Source: Liolophura sinensis
Lineage: Eukaryota > Mollusca > Polyplacophora > Chitonida > Chitonidae
Direction: 5' to 3'
Assembly: GCF_032854445.1 (NCBI RefSeq)
Contig: NW_027018187.1
Coordinates: 1-62,101 of the forward strand
DNA: 62,101 nucleotides
The translations under genes and the position numbers were made by a program. This document shows positions 25,803 to 39,550 of the stretch, in pieces; position 1 is the first letter of the stretch; each line of letters opens with the position of its first letter. A model generated the notes under the pieces. It ran no database searches. It was not told the DNA's origin and worked only from the letters and a program-made list of their open reading frames with translations.

Positions 25803-28555
25803 TTTCTCGTCACAAATACGTCGGATTAGCCTCTTACCAGTAGCACTGGAAGAGTTTTTTCCACTTTTGCATTTTTGCCTGGTCTTTTTGTTAATTGAAA
25901 TCGGCTACACTGTACTATGTACAATCGCGACTGGTCATTATTATATTCAACTTTTGACTATATGTTATGTGCCCTTCGGTAGCCCAGAAGACGTCAAATC
26001 TTTGGGCTAAAACCCATTAAACTCACCCAGCAAATTGTCTTACTTTTAAGTCCAAGACAATCTCAATGTCTTTATCTACGTGTAGAAAAACCACACCATT
26101 CGTACATAAAAAACACAATGTACTAGATACAGTCTGCTGTAAAAAGTACAACTGATCACTGAACCACATCTATAAGGTTCTAATAGATGCGGAATTGGGC
26201 CAGGCATCGGCAGGTGTTAAAAAATTGCATATTTCCCTGGTTTCCATGGAGTAAGAGCCGTTGCTGGGCACGTGACTATGACATCACTGATCATTCAATT
26301 GTCGCTACAGCCAAAAGTATTGGTCGGAGAGCAACGCGGTTTGCACCATTCGATTTCTCGTGACAAAATACGTCGGATTAGTTTCTTACCAGTGGCACTG
26401 GAACAGTTTTTCCACTTTTGCATTTTTGCCTGGTTTTTCTGTTAATTGAAATCGGATACACTGTACTATGTACAATCGCGACTGGTCATTATTATATTCA
26501 ACTTTTGACTATATGTTATGTGCCCTTTGGTAGCCCAGAAGACGTCAAATCTTTGGGCTAAACCCATTAAACTCACCCAGCAATTGTCTTACTTCTAAGT
26601 CCAAGACAATCTCAATGTCTTTATCTACGTGTAGAAAAACCACACCATTTGTACATAAAAAACACAATGTACTAGATACAGTCTGCTGTAAAAAGTACAA
26701 CTGATCACTGACCCACATCAATAAGGTTCTAAAAGATGCGGAATTGGCCCAGGCATCGGCAGCTGTTTAGAAAATTGCAAATTTCCCTGGTTTCCATGGA
26801 GTAAGAGCCGTTGCTGGGCACGTGACTATGACATCAATGATCATTCAATTGTCGCTACAGCCAAAAGTATTGGTCGGAGAGCAACGCGGTTTGCACCATT
26901 CGATTTCTCGTGACAAAATACGTCGGATTAGCCTCTTACCAGCAGCACTGGAACAGTTTTTACACTTTTGCATTTTTGCCTGATCTTTTTGTTAATTGAA
27001 ATCGGATACACTGTACTATGCACAATCGCGACTGGTCGTTACTATATTCAACTTTTAACTATACGTTATGTGCCCTTCTGTAGCCCAGAAGACGTCAAAT
27101 CTTTGGGCTAAGCCCATTTAACTCATCCAGCAATTGTCTTACTTTTAAGTCCAAGACAATCTCAATGTCTTTATCTACGTGTAGAAAAACCACACCGTTC
27201 GTACATAAAAAACACAATGTACTAGATACAGTCTGCTGTAAAAAGTACAACTGATCACTGACGCACATCTATAAGGTTCTAAAAGATGCGGAATTGGCCC
27301 AGGCATCGGCAGCTGTTTAAAAAATTGCAAATTTCCCTGGTTTCCATGGAGTAAGAGCCGTTGCTGGGCACGTGACTATGACATCAATGATCATTCAATT
27401 GTCGCTACAGCCAAAAGTATTGGTCGGAGAGCAACGCGGTTTGCACCATTCGATTTCTCGTGACAAAATACGTCGGATTAGTCTCTTACCAGCAGCACTG
27501 GGACAGGTTTTCCACTTTTGCATTTTTGCCTGGTCTTTTTGTTAATTGAAATCGGATACACTGTACTATGCACAATCGCGACTGGTCGTTACTATATTCA
27601 ACTTTTAACTATACGTTATGTGCCCTTCGGTAGCCCAGAAGACGTCAAATCTTTGGGCTAAGCCCATTTAACTCATCCAGCAATTGTCTTACTTTTAAGT
27701 CCAAGACAATCTCAATGTCTTTATCTACGTGTAGAAAAACCACACCATTCGTACATAAAAAACACAATGTACTAGATACAGTCTGCTGTAAAAAGTACAA
27801 CTGATCACTGAACCACATCTATAAGGTTCTAAAAGATGCGGAATTGGGCCAGGCATCGACAGCTGTTTAAAAAATTGCAAATTTCCCTGGTTTCCATGGA
27901 GTAAGAGCCGTTGCTGGGCACGTGACTATGACATCAATGATCATTCAATTGTCGCTACAGCCAAAAGTATTGGTCGGAGAGCAACGCGGTTTGCACCATT
28001 CGATTTCTCGTGACAAAATACGTCGGATTAGCCTCTTATCAGCAGCACTGGAACAGTTTTTCCACTTTTGCATTTTTGCCTGGTCTTTTTGTTAATTTGA
28101 AATCGGATACAATCTACTATGTACAATCGCGACTGGTCATTACTATATTCAACTTTTGACTATAAGTTATGTGCCCTTCTGTAGCCCAGAAGACGTCAAA
28201 TCTTTGGGCTAAGCCCATTTAACTCACCCAGCAATTGTCTTACTTTTAAGTCCAAGACAATCTCAATGTCTTTATCTACGTGTAGAAAAACCACACCATT
28301 CGTACATAAAAAACACAAGGTACTAGATACAGTCTGCTGTAAAAAGTACAACTGATCACTGAACCACATCTATAAGGTTCTAATAGATGCGGAATTGGGC
28401 CAGGCATCGGCAGCTGTTAAAAAATTGCATATTTCCCCTGGTTTCCATGGAGTAAGAGCCGTTGCTGGGCACGTGACTATGACATCAATGATCATTCAAT
28501 TGTCGCTACAGCCAAAAGTATTGGTCGGGAGAGCAACGCGGTTTGCACCATTCGA
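25803..28555 (+). repeat. Pentameric higher-order repeat, copy 3 (2b-2b-3-3-1)
   Basis: Units start at 25803, 26354, 26904, 27454 and 28004. Units two to five carry the same position-specific markers as copies 1 and 2, including CTGGGACAGG at 27499 and CTTATCAGCAGC in the last unit. The first unit differs: it has GCACTGGAAGAG and CGTCACAAATACG and resembles the unit at 34602. The copy is therefore a join between two higher-order repeat lineages. Confidence 0.88.
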
Positions 28556-30753
28556 TTTCTCGTGACAAAATACGTCGGATTAGCCTCTTACCAGTAGCAG
28601 TGGAAGAGTTTTTCCACTTTTGCATTTTTGCCTGGTCTTTTTGTTAATTGAAATCGGCTACACTGTACTATGTACAATCGCGACTGGTCATTATTATATT
28701 CAACTTTTGACTATATGTTATGTGCCCTTCGGTAGCCCAGAAGACGTCAAATCTTTGGGCTAAACCCATTAAACTCACCCAGCAATTGTCTTACTTTTAA
28801 GTCCAAGACAATCTCAATGTCTTTATCTACGTGTAGAAAAACCACACCATTCGTACATAAAAAACACAATGTACTAGATACAGTCTGCTGTAAAAAGTAC
28901 AACTGATCACTGAACCACATCTATAAGGTTCTAATAGATGCGGAATTGGGCCAGGCATCGGCAGGTGTTAAAAAATTGCATATTTCCCTGGTTTCCATGG
29001 AGTAAGAGCCGTTGCTGGGCACGTGACTATGACATCAATGATCATTCAATTGTCGCTACAGCCAAAAGTATTGGTCGGAGAGCAACGCGGTTTGCACCAT
29101 TTGATTTCTCGTGACAAAATACGTCGGATTAGTTTCTTACCAGTAGCACTGGAACAGTTTTTCCACTTTTGCATTTTTGCCTGGTCTTTCTGTTAATTGA
29201 AATCGGATACACTGTACTATGTACAATCGCGACTGGTCATTATTATATTCAACTTTTGACTATATGTTATGTGCCCTTCGGTAGCCCAGAAGACGTCAAA
29301 TCTTTGGGCTAAACCCATTAAACTCACCCAGCAATTGTCTTACTTCTAAGTCCAAGACAATCTCAATGTCTTTATCTACGTGTAGAAAAACCACACCATT
29401 TGTACATAAAAAACACAATGTACTAGATACAGTCTGCTGTAAAAAGTACAACTGATCACTGACCCACATCAATAAGGTTCTAAAAGATGCGGAATTGGCC
29501 CAGGCATCGGCAGCTGTTTAGAAAATTGCAAATTTCCCTGGTTTCCATGGAGTAAGAGCCGTTGCTGGGCACGTGACTATGACATCAATGATCATTCAAT
29601 TGTCGCTACAGCCAAAAGTATTGGTCGGAGAGCAACGCGGTTTGCACCATTCGATTTCTCGTGACAAAATACGTCGGATTAGCCTCTTACCAGCAGCACT
29701 GGAACAGTTTTTACACTTTTGCATTTTTGCCTGATCCTTTTGTTAATTGAAATCGGATACACTGTACTATGCACAATCGCGACTGGTCGTTACTATATTC
29801 AACTTTTAACTATACGTTATGTGCCCTTCTGTAGCCCAGAAGACGTCAAATCTTTGGGCTAAGCCCATTTAACTCATCCAGCAATTGTCTTACTTTTAAG
29901 TCCAAGACAATCTCAATGTCTTTATCTACGTGTAGAAAAACCACACCGTTCGTACATAAAAAACACAATGTACTAGATACAGTCTGCTGTAAAAAGTACA
30001 ACTGATCACTGACGCACATCTATAAGGTTCTAAAAGATGCGGAATTGGCCCAGGCATCGGCAGCTGTTTAAAAAATTGCAAATTTCCCTGGTTTCCATGG
30101 AGTAAGAGCCGTTGCTGGGCACGTGACTATGACATCAATGATCATTCAATTGTCGCTACAGCCAAAAGTATTGGTCGGAGAGCAACGCGGTTTGCACCAT
30201 TCGATTTCTCGTGACAAAATACGTCGGATTAGTCTCTTACCAGCAGCACTGGGACAGGTTTTCCACTTTTGCATTTTTGCCTGGTCTTTTTGTTAATTGA
30301 AATCGGATACACTGTACTATGCACAATCGCGACTGGTCGTTACTATATTCAACTTTTAACTATACGTTATGTGCCCTTCGGTAGCCCAGAAGACGTCAAA
30401 TCTTTGGGCTAAGCCCATTTAACTCACCCAGCAATTGTCTTACTTTTAAGTCCAAGACAATCTCAATGTCTTTATCTACGTGTAGAAAAACCACACCATT
30501 CGTACATAAAAAACACAATGTACTAGATACAGTCTGCTGTAAAAAGTACAACTGATCACTGAACCACATCTATAAGGTTCTAATAGATGCGGAATTGGGC
30601 CAGGCATCGGCAGCTGTTAAAAAATTGCATATTTCCCTGGTTTCCATGGAGTAAGAGCCGTTGCTGGGCACGTGACTATGACATCAATGATCATTCAATT
30701 GTCGCTACAGCCAAAAGTATTGGTCGGAGAGCAACGCGGTTTGCACCATTTGA
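28556..30753 (+). repeat. Partial pentamer, monomers 53-56 (2b-2b-3-3)
   Basis: Units start at 28556, 29105, 29655 and 30205. The order follows the pentamer but the type 1 unit is missing at the end. The third unit carries CCTGATCCTTTTG, a variant shared only with the unit at 31304. The fourth unit starts as the marked type 3 (CTGGGACAGG at 30250) but ends with a distal part of another type, making it the joint at which the phase slips. Confidence 0.88.
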
Positions 30754-32953
30754 TTTCTCGTGACAAAATACGTCGGATTAGTTTCTTACCAGTAGCACTG
30801 GAACAGTTTTTCCACTTTTGCATTTTTGCCTGGTCTTTCTGTTAATTGAAATCGGATACACTGTACTATGTACAATCGCGACTGGTCATTATTATATTCA
30901 ACTTTTGACTATATGTTATGTGCCCTTCGGTAGCCCAGAAGACGTCAAATCTTTGGGCTAAACCCATTAAACTCACCCAGCAATTGTCTTACTTCTAAGT
31001 CCAAGACAATCTCAATGTCTTTATCTACGTGTAGAAAAACCACACCATTTGTACATAAAAAACACAATGTACTAGATACAGTCTGCTGTAAAAAGTACAA
31101 CTGATCACTGACCCACATCAATAAGGTTCTAAAAGATGCGGAATTGGCCCAGGCATCGGCAGCTGTTTAGAAAATTGCAAATTTCCCTGGTTTCCATGGA
31201 GTAAGAGCCGTTGCTGGGCACGTGACTATGACATCAATGATCATTCAATTGTCGCTACAGCCAAAAGTATTGGTCGGAGAGCAACGCGGTTTGCACCATT
31301 CGATTTCTCGTGACAAAATACGTCGGATTAGCCTCTTACCAGCAGCACTGGAACAGTTTTTACACTTTTGCATTTTTGCCTGATCCTTTTGTTAATTGAA
31401 ATCGGATACACTGTACTATGCACAATCGCGACTGGTCGTTACTATATTCAACTTTTAACTATACGTTATGTGCCCTTCTGTAGCCCAGAAGACGTCAAAT
31501 CTTTGGGCTAAGCCCATTTAACTCATCCAGCAATTGTCTTACTTTTAAGTCCAAGACAATCTCAATGTCTTTATCTACGTGTAGAAAAACCACACCGTTC
31601 GTACATAAAAAACACAATGTACTAGATACAGTCTGCTGTAAAAAGTACAACTGATCACTGACGCACATCTATAAGGTTCTAAAAGATGCGGAATTGGCCC
31701 AGGCATCGGCAGCTGTTTAAAAAATTGCAAATTTCCCTGGTTTCCATGGAGTAAGAGCCGTTGCTGGGCACGTGACTATGACATCAATGATCATTCAATT
31801 GTCGCTACAGCCAAAAGTATTGGTCGGAGAGCAACGCGGTTTGCACCATTCGATTTCTCGTGACAAAATACGTCGGATTAGTCTCTTACCAGCAGCACTG
31901 GGACAGGTTTTCCACTTTTGCATTTTTGCCTGGTCTTTTTGTTAATTGAAATCGGATACACTGTACTATGCACAATCGCGACTGGTCGTTACTATATTCA
32001 ACTTTTAACTATACGTTATGTGCCCTTCGGTAGCCCAGAAGACGTCAAATCTTTGGGCTAAGCCCATTTAACTCATCCAGCAATTGTCTTACTTTTAAGT
32101 CCAAGACAATCTCAATGTCTTTATCTACGTGTAGAAAAACCACACCATTCGTACATAAAAAACACAATGTACTAGATACAGTCTGCTGTAAAAAGTACAA
32201 CTGCTCACTGAACCACATCTATAAGGTTCTAAAAGATGCGGAATTGGGCCAGGCATCGACAGCTGTTTAAAAAATTGCAAATTTCCCTGGTTTCCATGGA
32301 GTAAGAGCCGTTGCTGGGCACGTGACTATGACATCAATGATCATTCAATTGTCGCTACAGCCAAAAGTATTGGTCGGAGAGCAACGCGGTTTGCACCATT
32401 CGATTTCTCGTGACAAAATACGTCGGATTAGCCTCTTATCAGCAGCACTGGAACAGTTTTTCCACTTTTGCATTTTTGCCTGGTCTTTTTGTTAATTTGA
32501 AATCGGATACAATCTACTATGTACAATCGCGACTGGTCATTACTATATTCAACTTTTGACTATAAGTTATGTGCCCTTCTGTAGCCCAGAAGACGTCAAA
32601 TCTTTGGGCTAAGCCCATTTAACTCACCCAGCAATTGTCTTACTTTTAAGTCCAAGACAATCTCAATGTCTTTATCTACGTGTAGAAAAACCACACCATT
32701 TGTACATAAAAAACACAATGTACTAGATACAGTCTGCTGTAAAAAGTACAACTGATAACTGAACCACATCTATAAGGTTCTAATAGATGCGGAATTGGGC
32801 CAGGCATCGGCAGCTGTTAAAAAATTGCATATTTCCCTGGTTTCCATGGAGTAAGAGCCGTTGCTGTGCACGTGACTATGACATCAATGATCATTCAATT
32901 GTCGCTACAGGCAAAAGTATTGGTCGGAGAGCAACGCGGTTTGCACCATTCGA
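30754..32953 (+). repeat. Partial pentamer, monomers 57-60 (2b-3-3-1)
   Basis: Units start at 30754, 31304, 31854 and 32404. The first carries the second-position marker TTAGTTTCTTACC and the CCATTTGATTTC anchor variant, so this copy lacks the first 2b unit. It repeats units 29105-30204 at an offset of about 1649 bp, including the private CCTGATCCTTTTG. The unit at 32404 is the clean relative of the indel-rich unit at 21404, exactly 11000 bp away. Confidence 0.88.
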
Positions 32954-35700
32954 TTTCTCGTGACAAAATACGTCGGATTAGCCTCTTACCAGTAGCACTG
33001 GAACAGGTTTTCCACTTTTGCATTTTTGCCTGGTCTTTTTGTTAATTGAAATCGGCTACACTGTACTATGTACAATCGCGACTGGTCATTATTATATTCA
33101 ACTTTTGACTATAATTTATGTTCCCTTCGGTAGCCCAGAAGACGTCAAATCTTTGGGCTAAACCCATTAAACTCACCCAGCAATTGTCTTACTTCTAAGT
33201 CCATGACAATCTCAATGTCTTTATCTACGTGTAGAAAAACCACACCATTTGTACATAAAAAACACAATGTACTAGATACAGTCTGCTGTAAAAAGTACAA
33301 CTGATCACTGACCCACATCAATAAGGTTCTAAAAGATGCGGAATTGGCCCAGGCATCGGCAGCTGTTAAAAAATTGCATATTTCCCTGGTTTCCATGGAG
33401 TAAGAGCCGTTGCTGGGCACGTGACTATGACATCAATGATCATTCAATTGTCGCTACAGCCAAAAGTATTGGTCGGAGAGCAACGCGGTTTGCACCATTC
33501 GATTTCTCGTGACAAAATACGTCGGATTAGCCTCTTACCAGTAGCACTGGAACAGTTTTTCCACTTTTGCATTTTTGCCTGGTCTTTTTGTTAATTGAAA
33601 TCGGCTACACTGTACTATGTACAATCGCGACTGGTCATTATTATATTCAACTTTTGACTATAAGTTATGTGCCCTTCGGTAGCCCAGAAGACGTCAAATC
33701 TTTGGGCTAAACCCATTAAACTCGCCCAGCAATTGTCTTACTTCTAAGTCCAAGACAATCTCAATGTCTTTATCTACGTGTAGAAAAACCACACCATTTG
33801 TACATAAAAAACACAAGGTACTAGATACAGTCTGCTGTAAAAAGTACAACTGATCACTGACCCACATCAATAAGCTTCTAAAAGATGCGGAATTGGCCCA
33901 GGCATCGGCAGCTGTTAAAAAATTGCATATTTCCCTGGTTTCCATGGAGTAAGAGCCGTTGCTGGGCACGTGACTATGACATCACTGATCATTCAATTGT
34001 CGCTACAGCCAAAAGTATTGGTCGGAGAGCAACGCGGTTTGCACCATTCGATTTCTCGTGACAAAATACGTCGGATTAGCCTCTTACCAGCAGCACTGGA
34101 ACAGTTTTTCCACTTTTGCATTTTTGCCTGGTCTTTTTGTTAATTTGAAATCGGATACAATCTACTATGTACAATCGCGACTGGTCATTACTATATTCAA
34201 CTTTTGACTATAAGTTATGTGCCCTTCTGTAGCCCAGAAGACGTCAAATCTTTGGGCTAAGCCCATTTAACTCACTCAGCAATTGTCTTACTTTTAAGTC
34301 CAAGACAATCTCAATGTCTTTATCTACGTGTAGAAAAACCACACCATTCGTACATAAAAAACACAATGTACTAGATACAGTCTGCTGTAAAAAGTACAAC
34401 TGATCACTGAACCACATCTATAAGGTTCTAATAGATGCGGAATTGGGCCAGGCATCGGCAGCTGTTAAAAAATTGCATATTTCCCTGGTTTCCATGGAGT
34501 AAGAGCCGTTGCTGGGCACGTGACTATGACATCAATGATCATTCAATTGTCGCTACAGCCAAAAGTATTGGTCGGAGAGCAACGCGGTTTGCACCATTCG
34601 ATTTCTCGTCACAAAATACGTCGGATTAGCCTCTTACCAGTAGCACTGGAAGAGTTTTTCCACTTTTGCATTTTTGCCTGGTCTTTTTGTTAATTGAAAT
34701 CGGCTACACTGTACTATGTACAATCGCGACTGGTCATTATTATATTCAACTTTTGACTATATGTTATGTGCCCTTCGGTAGCCCAGAAGACGTCAAATCT
34801 TTGGGCTAAACCCATTAAACTCACCCAGCAATTGTCTTACTTTTAAGTCCAAGACAATCTCAATGTCTTTATCTACGTGTAGAAAAACCACACCATTCGT
34901 ACATAAAAAACACAATGTACTAGATACAGTCTGCTGTAAAAAGTACAACTGATCACTGAACCACATCTATAAGGTTCTAAAAGATGCGGAATTGGGCCAG
35001 GCATCGGCAGGTGTTAAAAAATTGCATATTTCCCTGGTTTCCATGGAGTAAGAGCCGTTGCTGGGCACGTGACTATGACATCACTGATCATTCAATTGTC
35101 GCTACAGCCAAAAGTATTGGTCGGAGAGCAACGCGGTTTGCACCATTCGATTTCTCGTGACAAAATACGTCGGATTAGTTTCTTACCAGTAGCACTGGAA
35201 CAGTTTTTCCACTTTTGCATTTTTGCCTGGTCTTTCTGTTAATTGAAATCGGATACACTGTACTATGTACAATCGCGACTGGTCATTATTATATTCAACT
35301 TTTGACTATATGTTATGTGCCCTTCGGTAGCCCAGAAGACGTCAAATCTTTGGGCTAAACCCATTAAACTCACCCAGCAATTGTCTTACTTCTAAGTCCA
35401 AGACAATCTCAATGTCTTTATCTACGTGTAGAAAAACCACACCATTTGTACATAAAAAACACAATGTACTAGATACAGTCTGCTGTAAAAAGTACAACTG
35501 ATCACTGACCCACATCAATAAGGTTCTAAAAGATGCGGAATTGGCCCAGGCATCGGCAGCTGTTTAGAAAATTGCAAATTTCCCTGGTTTCCATGGAGTA
35601 AGAGCCGTTGCTGGGCACGTGACTATGACATCAATGATCATTCAATTGTCGCTACAGCCAAAAGTATTGGTCGGAGAGCAACGCGGTTTGCACCATTCGA
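32954..35700 (+). repeat. Monomers 61-65 (2b-2b-1-2b-2b), clean counterpart of the indel-rich block
   Basis: Units start at 32954, 33503, 34052, 34602 and 35151, all 549-550 bp long. They share rare variants with 24151-26903: CAGGTTTTCC, CCATGACAATC, ACTCGCCCAG, ATAAGCTTC and GGAAGAG. Here the sequence is regular, whereas the earlier copies carry many one-base indels. This makes the block the best template for judging errors in the earlier one. Confidence 0.88.
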
Positions 35701-38700
35701 TTTCTCGTGACAAAATACGTCGGATTAGCCTCTTACCAGCAGCACTGGAACAGTTTTTACACTTTTGCATTTTTGCCTGGTCTTTTTGTTAATTGAAATC
35801 GGATACACTGTACTATGCACAATCGCGACTGGTCGTTACTATATTCAACTTTTAACTATACGTTATGTGCCCTTCTGTAGCCCAGAAGACGTCAAGTCTT
35901 TGGGCTAAGCCCATTTAACTCATCCAGCAATTGTCTTACTTTTAAGTCCAAGACAATCTCAATGTCTTTATCTACGTGTAGAAAAACCACACCGTTCGTA
36001 CATAAAAAACACAATGTACTAGATACAGTCTGCTGTAAAAAGTACAACTGCTCACTGAACCACATCTATAAGGTTCTAATAGATGCGGAATTGGGCCAGG
36101 CATCGGCAGCTGTTTAAAAAATTGCAAATTTCCCTGGTTTCCATGGAGTAAGAGCCGTTGCTGGGCACGTGACTATGACATCAATGATCATTCAATTGTC
36201 GCTACAGCCAAAAGTATTGGTCGGAGAGCAACGCGGTTTGCACCATTCGATTTCTCGTGACAAAATACGTCGGATTAGCCTCTTACCAGCAGCACTGGAA
36301 CAGTTTTTCCACTTTTGCATTTTTGCCTGGTCTTTTTGTTAATTGAAATCGGATACACTGTACTATGCACAATCGCGACTGGTCGTTACTATATTCAACT
36401 TTTAACTATACGTTATGTGCCCTTCGGTAGCCCAGAAGACGTCAAATCTTTGGGCTAAGCCCATTTAACTCATCCAGCAATTGTCTTACTTTTAAGTCCA
36501 AGACAATCTCAATGTCTTTATCTACGTGTAGAAAAACCACACCATTCGTACATAAAAAACACAATGTACTAGATACAGTCTGCTGTAAAAAGTACAACTG
36601 ATCACTGACGGACATCTATAAGGTTCTAAAAGATGCGGAAATGGCCCAGGCATCGGCAGCTGTTTAAAAAATTGCAAATTTCCCTGGTTTCCATGGAGTA
36701 AGAGCCGTTGCTGGGCACGTGACTATGACATCAATAATCATTCAATTGTCGCTACAGCCAAAAGTATTGGTCGGAGAGCAACGCGGTTTGCACCATTCGA
36801 TTTCTCGTGACAAAATACGTCGGATTAGTCTCTTACCAGCAGCACTGGAACAGGTTTTCCACTTTTGCATTTTTGCCTGGTCTTTTTGTTAATTGAAATC
36901 GGATACACTGTACTATGCACAATCGCGACTGGTCGTTACTATATTCAACTTTTAACTATACGTTATGTGCCCTTCGGTAGCCCAGAAGACGTCAAATCTT
37001 TGGGCTAAGCCCATTTAACTCATCCAGCAATTGTCTTACTTTTAAGTCCAAGACAATCTCAAAGTCTTTATCTACGTGTAGAAAAACCACACCATTCGTA
37101 CATAAAAAACACAATGTACTAGATACAGTCTGCTGTAAAAAGTACAACTGATCACTGAACCACATCTATAAGGTTCTAATAGATGCGGAATTGGGCCAGG
37201 CATCGACAGCTGTTTAAAAAATTGCAAATTTCCCTGGTTTCCATGGAGTAAGAGCCGTTGCTGGGCACGTGACTATGACATCAATGATCATTCAATTGTC
37301 GCTACAGCCAAAAGTATTGGTCGGAGAGCAACGCGGTTTGCACCATTCGATTTCTCGTGACAAAATACGTCGGATTAGCATCTTATCAGCAGCACTGGAA
37401 CAGTTTTTCCACTTTTGCATTTTTGCCTGGTCTTTTTGTTAATTTGAAATCGGATACAATCTACTATGTACAATCGCGACTGGTCATTACTATATTCAAC
37501 TTTTGACTATAAGTTATGTGCCCTTCTGTAGCCCAGAAGACGTCAAATCTTTGGGCTAAGCCCATTTAACTCACCCAGCAATTGTCTTACTTTTAAGTCC
37601 AAGACAATCTCAATGTCTTTATCTACGTGTAGAAAAACCACACCATTCGTACATAAAAAACACAATGTACTAGATACAGTCTGCTGTAAAAAGTACAACT
37701 GATAACTGAACCACATCTATAAGGTTCTAATAGATGCGCAATTGGGCCAGGCATCGGCAGCTGTTAAAAAATTGCATATTTCACTGGTTTCCATGGAGTA
37801 AGAGCCGTTGCTGTGCACGTGACTATGACATCAATGATCATTCAATTGTCGCTACAGCCAAAAGTATTGGTCGGAGAGCAACGCGGTTTGCACCATTCGA
37901 TTTCTCGTGACAAAATACGTCGGATTAGCCTCTTACCAGTAGCACTGGAACAGTTTTTCCACTTTTGCATTTTTGCCTGGTCTTTCTGTTAATTGAAATC
38001 GGATACACTGTACTATGTACAATCGCGACTGGTCATTATTATATTCAACTTTTGACTATATGTTATGTGCCCTTCGGTAGCCCAGAAGACGTCAAATCTT
38101 TGGGCTAAACCCATTAAACTCACCCAGCAATTGTCTTACTTCTAAGTCCAAGACAATCTCAATGTCTTTATCTACGTGTAGAAAAACCACACCATTTGTA
38201 CATAAAAAACACAATGTACTAGATACAGTCTGCTGTAAAAAGTACAACTGATCACTGACCCACATCAATAAGGTTCTAAAAGATGCGGAATTGGCCCAGG
38301 CATCGGCAGCTGTTTAGAAAATTGCAAATTTCCCTGGTTTCCATGGAGTAAGAGCCGTTGCTGGGCACGTGACTATGACATCAATGATCATTCAATTGTC
38401 GCTACAGCCAAAAGTATTGGTCGGAGAGCAACGCGGTTTGCACCATTCGATTTCTCGTGACAAAATACGTCGGATTAGCATCTTATCAGCAGCACTGGAA
38501 CAGTTTTTCCACTTTTGCATTTTTGCCTGGTCTTTTTGTTAATTTGAAATCGGATACAATCTACTATGTACAATCGCGACTGGTCATTACTATATTCAAC
38601 TTTTGACTATAAGTTATGTGCCCTTCTGTAGCCCAGAAGACGTCAAATCTTTGGGCTAAGCCCATTTAACTCACCCAGCAATTGTCTTACTTTTAAGTCC

Positions 38701-39550
38701 AAGACAATCTCAATGTCTTTATCTACGTGTAGAAAAACCACACCATTCGTACATAAAAAACACAATGTACTAGATACAGTCTGCTGTAAAAAGTACAACT
38801 GATAACTGAACCACATCTATAAGGTTCTAATAGATGCGCAATTGGGCCAGGCATCGGCAGCTGTTAAAAAATTGCATATTTCACTGGTTTCCATGGAGTA
38901 AGAGCCGTTGCTGTGCACGTGACTATGACATCAATGATCATTCAATTGTCGCTACAGCCAAAAGTATTGGTCGGAGAGCAACGCGGTTTGCACCATTCGA
39001 TTTCTCGTGACAAAATACGTCGGATTAGCCTCTTACCAGTAGCACTGGAACAGTTTTTCCACTTTTGCATTTTTGCCTGGTCTTTCTGTTAATTGAAATC
39101 GGATAAACTGTACTATGTACAATCGCGACTGGTCATTATTATATTCAACTTTTGACTATATGTTATGTGCCCTTCGGTAGCCCAGAAGACGTCAAATCTT
39201 TGGGCTAAACCCATTAAACTCATCCAGCAATTGTCTTACTTCTAAGTCCAAGACAATCTCAATGTCTTTATCTACGTGTAGAAAAACCACACCATTTGTA
39301 CATAAAAAACACAATGTACTAGATACAGTCTGCTGTAAAAAGTACAACTGATCACTGACCCACATCAATAAGGTTCTAAAAGATGCGGAATTGGCCCAGG
39401 CATCGGCAGCTGTTTAGAAAATTGCAAATTTCCCTGGTTTCCATGGAGTAAGAGCCGTTGCTGGGCACGTGACTATGACATCAATGATCATTCAATTGTC
39501 GCTACAGCCAAAAGTATTGGTCGGAGAGCAACGCGGTTTGCACCATTCGA
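35701..39550 (+). repeat. Heptameric higher-order repeat, copy 1 (3-3-3-1-2b-1-2b)
   Basis: Units start at 35701, 36251, 36801, 37351, 37901, 38451 and 39001, 3850 bp in total. Markers are GTCAAGTCTTTGG near 35893, CTCAAAGTCTTT near 37060, GCATCTTATCAGC in the type 1 units and GCTGTGCACGTG in the following region. Within it, 37351-38450 and 38451-39550 are nearly identical 1.1-kb dimers. Confidence 0.87.

Noticed and set aside
33145-33420. Recurring 91-codon minus-strand frame, also at 22141, 33694, 41943 and (variant) 56140
   Set aside because: It recurs because the monomer recurs. It is open only in some units, closes with single substitutions in others, and shows no domain or codon-level conservation that I can see.
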